A DNA stretch of 64,000 bases from Paraburkholderia sp. Ac-20340 (GTDB taxonomy: Bacteria; Pseudomonadota; Gammaproteobacteria; Burkholderiales; Burkholderiaceae), in NCBI RefSeq assembly GCF_017104965.1, contig NZ_JAAGPR010000017.1:1-64000 (forward strand). The letters run 5' to 3'. The position numbers and the translations under genes are program-made. This document shows, in pieces, positions 60,326 through 64,000 of the stretch (position 1 is its first letter; every line of letters starts with the position of its first letter). The notes under the pieces are model-generated. The model ran no database searches. It saw only the letters and a program-made list of their open reading frames with translations, and was not told the DNA's origin.

Positions 60326-61399
60326 CTAGGGCGCGCCCTTGGGCGCGTCGGATTGCGCGCCGGTGACAAAGCGGTTGGTGTACGTTTTCGACAGATCGAC
60401 GTGACGCGGCGTGAGTCCCGAGCCCGCTGCGATCAGCACGCGCTGGACGGTCTGCGGCGCGCCGGGCGGCATCAGGCCGTCGCGGGAGAACGCAGGCTGC
60501 ATCGAGGCGAGCGCCTGCACGTAGCCCGCGCGGTCGCTGCCCGTGAGTTCGGCCGGCAGGGTATCGGCGATTTCCTGCGCGGAGTGCGTATCGAGGTAGT
60601 GCAGCGCGCGCACGAGCGCGTGCGCCAGTTGTGCGGTTTCATGCGGATGCGTTTCGACCCAGCTTTGACGCATGTAGAGGCAAGCGCCCGCGTAAGGGCC
60701 GCCCAGCCAGCGCTGCGTGCCTTCGACGCTGCGCATGTCGGCGACCATCTGCGCTGCGCCGCTTGTCAGCAGGCGCGTGGCGGTGGGTTCCTCGACCATG
60801 CCCGCGTCGATGCTGCCCTGTTCGAGCGCTTCGATAAAGCGGGTGTCGGAGGCGAGCGGCACGATGGTGTAGTCGCCCGGCGCGACGCCCGCGCCCGCCG
60901 CCAGATAGCGCGTGACCACCCAGGTCGAGGCGCCGAAGCCCGTGACGCCCAGACGTTTGCCCTTCGCATCGCGCATCGAACCCGAGCGCGCCATGGCGAG
61001 GCCGCCTTCGGCGCGCGTGGAGGCCAGTTCGGCCAACCCGGCGGCGCGCTGGAACACGACGACCGAAAGCACGTCCTGGCCACGGCTTTGCAGATCGAGC
61101 GTGTGGTCGTAGAAGCCCACCGCGCCTTCGATGGCGCCGGCGATCAGTTCCGTGGACGTGTCGATGCCCGCCGGGCCCGAGACCACCTGGACGTCGAGAC
61201 CTTCGTCGCGGAAATAGCCCAGACGCGCGGCCAGCACGGCCGGGAGGTACACGATCTTGGAGACGCCGCCCATCATCAGCCGGATTGGTGCGGCTGGCCC
61301 TGCCTCGGCATAGGCCGGCGCGCCGATGCCCGCTGCCGCCGCGCCAAGCGCGATGCAGAGCAACAGGGCGCGACCGGAATGCTGGGCGCGAAAGGGCAT
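60326..61399 (-). CDS. NMT1/SsuA-type ABC substrate-binding protein
   Basis: The 357-residue periplasmic protein has a signal peptide (RALLLCIALGAAAAGIGAPA) and the family pattern LGYFRDEGLDVQVVSG, IAGAIEGAVGFYDHTLDLQSRG, KRLGVTGFGASTWVVTRYL and GSIDAGMVEEPTATRL. Relatives bind nitrate, sulfonates, thiamine precursors or taurine. No permease or ATPase is encoded next to it. It is the second such orphan binding protein in the window (the other at 27381). Confidence 0.82.
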   Translation of the reverse strand: MPFRAQHSGRALLLCIALGAAAAGIGAPAYAEAGPAAPIRLMMGGVSKIVYLPAVLAARLGYFRDEGLDVQVVSGPAGIDTSTELIAGAIEGAVGFYDHTLDLQSRGQDVLSVVVFQRAAGLAELASTRAEGGLAMARSGSMRDAKGKRLGVTGFGASTWVVTRYLAAGAGVAPGDYTIVPLASDTRFIEALEQGSIDAGMVEEPTATRLLTSGAAQMVADMRSVEGTQRWLGGPYAGACLYMRQSWVETHPHETAQLAHALVRALHYLDTHSAQEIADTLPAELTGSDRAGYVQALASMQPAFSRDGLMPPGAPQTVQRVLIAAGSGLTPRHVDLSKTYTNRFVTGAQSDAPKGAP

Positions 61400-62093
61400 G
61401 GGGGCGTGTCTCCTTATGGTTGACGGCGCTACGGCGGGCCTTGGCGGGCTGCCGGTAGTCTGGATTGGTCGCCAGTATAAGAAAGAGAGCCCTTCTGGTT
61501 GCTTTCTGTCGTGAAGGGATTTTGTCGGTATTTACCCGGCTGGTGGGAATGTGGCGAAGTGCCACGGGGTGCTGAATCTTTCAATTAAGTTTCAATTGTC
61601 TTTCGCGTGTGTTTCAGTCATTTCGATATTAGGGATCGATTAGAATTCTGTTCCTTCGGCAGTTGACGGCGCGAATCGCCGCTGACGAGCGCACATACGC
61701 TGCGTGAAAAAGCGCGCTATGCAGAACGTCGTACTGCCGAGATCGTTCGCGAACTGATCAGGACTACTGTGCGTAGAAAACGGAGATTGGCAATCGTCGC
61801 GCGGTAGGCAATACATGTTGCTACGCGCGGAAATTACTGGCGCGAGTCAGGCATCAACGCCAACAGATCGACGCATCATTGACCTGCACCAAGCGTTCGT
61901 GATTTTCCTCTAGGGTCGACTCAATCGTGGTCAGTTTGGCAATTTCTCGATACAGGAAATCCGCTATTCTGCGGGCCCTTTGTTCGCGTTGTATTCGCTC
62001 GAACTTTCCTGTTGCGCCCTCCTCACGCGCGAACCGAATATGGACAGACCGCATGAGTGGTAACGATCCATTCTGGAATTTATCTGGACCTCG
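61400..62093. other. Long intergenic region, lower GC
   Basis: Nearly 700 bases contain no convincing gene. Two direct copies of TTTCAATT (61579 and 61590) are 11 bp apart, followed by an AT-rich tract to 61650 that could hold the promoter of the glycosyltransferase operon or an entry point of a transferred block. A minus-strand frame 61854-62174 overlaps the next gene and has a random composition, so I did not call it. Confidence 0.4.
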
Positions 62094-63206
62094 ATGAAAC
62101 TGGCCTTTCTGGAACCCATGCCTTGGGCGTACGACACGGTAACGCCTTTGTACCGCCCGTTGGGAGGTTCCCAATCGGCCTTATGCTATCTGGCCGCAGA
62201 ATTGGTCAGGCAGGGGCACGAAGTTTCGATTCTCAACGAGGTCAGCGAACCCGGGCTGGACGCAAACGGCGTACATATTCTCCCGCGCGCGCAAGCCACG
62301 TCGGATAGCGCTCTGATGAAGCGCTTCGATGTCATCGTTGTGTCAAACCTCGCCATCGGGGAAATGCTGCGTAACGCCCTGGGTTTCCGTGTTCCGCTTG
62401 TGCTGTGGACGGGACATGCACCCGACCAGGGCGCGGTTGAATCATTGTCCAGACTCGAGGAGCGAGAGGCCTGGCATGGCTATGCGTTTGTCAGCAATTG
62501 GCAGGCGAGTGCTTATCAAAGGGCATTTTCAATTCCCTCTGACAAGATTCAGGTGCTTCACAATGGCATTGCGCCAGCCTTTGCCTCCACGCCCCTTTGC
62601 GAACCCTGGTTTGTACAGGGACGCGATCCGGTGCTTGCCTATACCAGCACACCCTTCCGGGGGCTTACCTGGCTTCTCGACGCCTTTCCCGCAATCCGCG
62701 AAGCATTTCCCAACGCGCGGCTGCGGGTCTTCTCCAGTATGGCGGTCTACAACTTGCCCGCAAGTCAGGACGATTACGGTCGCATCTATGAACGCTGCGA
62801 CCGTATGGACCAGGTCGAGTACGTTGGTTCGGTTTCTCAATCTCAGTTGCCGATTGAGATGGCGCAATGTGCTGGACTTGCCTATCCGTCCGTTTTTCCG
62901 GAAACGTTTTGCATTTCCGCGGCAGAAGCCTTGGCAATCGGGGCGAGTCTGCTCACGACCCGTTGCGGCGCGCTACCTTCCCTATTCGGCGAGTACGGAG
63001 AATTTATTGACCTGTCGTCTGACCTGAATGGCTTTGAGTCGAGATATGGCGACCTGGTTATCGAAAGCCTCAGGAAGGATCTTGCCGCCCCCGAACTGCG
63101 GCAGAAAAGACGGCAGGCGAATGCCGACGCAGTACGTCAACGCTTTTCGTGGCCGTCTCTTGCCCGATCATGGATTGAATGGCTTCATGGCCTGCTTGAA
63201 AACTAA
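62094..63206 (+). CDS. Glycosyltransferase, GT4-like (GT-B fold)
   Basis: The 370-residue cytosolic enzyme has the GT-B features: an N-terminal Gly-rich acceptor loop (PLGGSQSALCYLAAELVRQGHEV), VSNWQASAY, VLHNGIAPAF, and a C-terminal nucleotide-sugar motif with the EX7E pattern (PSVFPETFCISAAEALAIGA). It transfers a sugar to an unknown acceptor. The gene stops 40 bases before a TPR-protein gene whose family also includes glycosyltransferases. It seems to have a lower GC than the genes to the left. Confidence 0.85.
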   Translation: MKLAFLEPMPWAYDTVTPLYRPLGGSQSALCYLAAELVRQGHEVSILNEVSEPGLDANGVHILPRAQATSDSALMKRFDVIVVSNLAIGEMLRNALGFRVPLVLWTGHAPDQGAVESLSRLEEREAWHGYAFVSNWQASAYQRAFSIPSDKIQVLHNGIAPAFASTPLCEPWFVQGRDPVLAYTSTPFRGLTWLLDAFPAIREAFPNARLRVFSSMAVYNLPASQDDYGRIYERCDRMDQVEYVGSVSQSQLPIEMAQCAGLAYPSVFPETFCISAAEALAIGASLLTTRCGALPSLFGEYGEFIDLSSDLNGFESRYGDLVIESLRKDLAAPELRQKRRQANADAVRQRFSWPSLARSWIEWLHGLLEN

Positions 63207-63246
63207 AGTCGATTGCGAGCCAATATTTTCAAAAGTAAATTAAATA

Positions 63247-64000
63247 GTGATCGAAAACGAACAGGTTGCGCAGGACGCTTCGCAAAAGCAATACGTGCTC
63301 GACGTACTGTATTTTCACGGCGTGGAGCTAAGTCAACAGGGTCGCGTTGCTGAGGCGCTTTCCTTCTATAGTCATGCTCTGGAAAGCGCTGCCGACGAGC
63401 CAGCCCTCGCTTATCTGTTAGGACGTCAAGCGCAGGCGTTTAACTCTCTCGGCTGCCTGGATGAAGCGCTCGAATGTGCCCAGCGCGCCCTGCGCCTCGA
63501 TCCTTCCCAGATTACTGCTCAATGCCCCGTGGCATACGTGCTTTTACTTAAAGGGCGCTTCGAAGAGTGCATCGAATTCTGCGATCACGCACTGGCGTAT
63601 CACCCCGAACGCGCCGAGCTATTGCACAACCGCACGGCCGCGCTTGGTGGACTGCGGCGAATTGAAGAAGCGCTGGCTACCAGTAATCGCATTCTGTGCG
63701 TCAACCCCAACGACGTTCGCGCACTCAGAAATAGCGCGGTCATGCTGGATCGACTTGGCCGATATGCGGAGTCGGTCGACTATTATCGGCGTGCTGCATC
63801 TCTCGATTCTTCCGAGCCTTGGTTATTGGGCTTGCTGCTCAACGCACAATTGAGATTATTCGACTGGAACGGATTAGATAGCCTGGTTAGCCATATTGAG
63901 CATGCGCTGCTCGAAGGCAAGCCAGTCGTTGAACCGTTCCTCTTTCTGCCTGTCTGCCATGACCCTCAACAGCAACTTGATGCTGCCCGGATTTACGCCG
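63247..64000 (+). CDS. TPR-repeat protein, SPINDLY/OGT type, truncated by the window edge
   Basis: A frame starting with GTG at 63247 runs open to the end of the window (at least 251 codons). It contains consecutive tetratricopeptide repeats: GVELSQQGRVAEALSFYSHALE, GRQAQAFNSLGCLDEALECAQRALRLDP, GRFEECIEFCDHALAYHP, and LDRLGRYAESVDYYRRAASLD, each 34 residues apart. The last visible segment (RLFDWNGLDSLVSH...PFLFLPVCHDPQQQLDAARIYA) matches the linker before the catalytic part in bacterial O-GlcNAc-transferase-like (GT41) proteins, so a glycosyltransferase domain is likely beyond the window. Together with the preceding gene it suggests protein or flagellin glycosylation. Confidence 0.75.
   Translation, partial: MIENEQVAQDASQKQYVLDVLYFHGVELSQQGRVAEALSFYSHALESAADEPALAYLLGRQAQAFNSLGCLDEALECAQRALRLDPSQITAQCPVAYVLLLKGRFEECIEFCDHALAYHPERAELLHNRTAALGGLRRIEEALATSNRILCVNPNDVRALRNSAVMLDRLGRYAESVDYYRRAASLDSSEPWLLGLLLNAQLRLFDWNGLDSLVSHIEHALLEGKPVVEPFLFLPVCHDPQQQLDAARIYA

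Noticed and set aside
61854..62174. Minus-strand frame of 106 codons before the glycosyltransferase
   Set aside because: It overlaps the glycosyltransferase start by 81 bases, has no ribosome site or domain, and a random-looking composition.

Overview
The window looks like part of a secondary replicon (chromid or megaplasmid) of a Burkholderiaceae bacterium, probably Paraburkholderia, Caballeronia or a close relative. The reasons are high GC with strong third-position GC bias, the mix of families (DUF4148 proteins, AAHS and MHS transporters, FecI/FecR/TonB receptor set, many LysR and two-component regulators), and a plasmid-type replication origin: ParA, ParB and a Rep_3-type initiator, six perfect copies of a 12-bp parS-like palindrome, and more than twenty 17-bp iterons. 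No rRNA, tRNA, IS element, prophage or CRISPR array was recognised.

Layout. 0.5-1.3 kb: two small secreted proteins. 1.3-8.5 kb: a sugar ABC importer arranged like E. coli YtfQRT-YjfF (galactofuranose), with a LacI-type regulator and a divergent aldose 1-epimerase; an AT-rich motif recurs in both intergenic regions. 8.6-12.5 kb: a small secreted protein, an AAHS transporter, a CAP-domain lipoprotein and a DOPA-dioxygenase-like protein. 12.7-14.5 kb: threonine deaminase ilvA, preceded by what looks like a complete ribosome-mediated attenuator (Ile/Thr-rich leader peptide, antiterminator, terminator). 14.8-20.4 kb: partition and replication module (parB, parA, parS cluster, rep, operator-like inverted repeat, iterons, DnaA-box-like sites).

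20.5-27 kb: two DUF4148 proteins flank a duplicated two-component block (kinase plus pseudo-receiver regulator, then canonical regulator, kinase and a second pseudo-receiver regulator). 27.4-30 kb: an orphan SsuA-like binding protein and a Tat-exported purple-acid-phosphatase-like enzyme. 30.5-36.3 kb: a polar amino acid ABC importer, a histidine-ammonia-lyase-family protein that lacks the Ala-Ser-Gly triad needed for the MIO cofactor, and a HutC-type regulator with a matching operator upstream of the operon. 36.3-43.3 kb: an RND efflux tripartite system with a response regulator carrying Glu at the phosphorylation site. 43.3-44.9 kb: LysR regulator and a hypothetical protein. 45.1-49.3 kb: TonB receptor, FecR and FecI. 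49.5-55.1 kb: two alpha/beta hydrolases, a LysR regulator, a MarR-GNAT fusion with a palindromic operator shared with an MFS transporter, and a 42-residue membrane peptide. 55.2-61.4 kb: a response regulator, a Ser/Asp-rich protein, a TctD/TctE-like two-component pair next to an MHS (citrate-type) symporter, and an NMT1/SsuA-like binding protein. 62 kb to the end: a glycosyltransferase and the start of a TPR (SPINDLY/OGT-type) protein, in sequence that looks less GC-rich than the rest.

Strongest leads: the ilvA attenuator, the MIO-less lyase locus, the block of phosphosite-less regulators beside the origin, the helically phased iteron array with DnaA-box hybrids, and one stray iteron 6 kb outside that array. 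All functions are assigned by reading the sequence; no database search was run.
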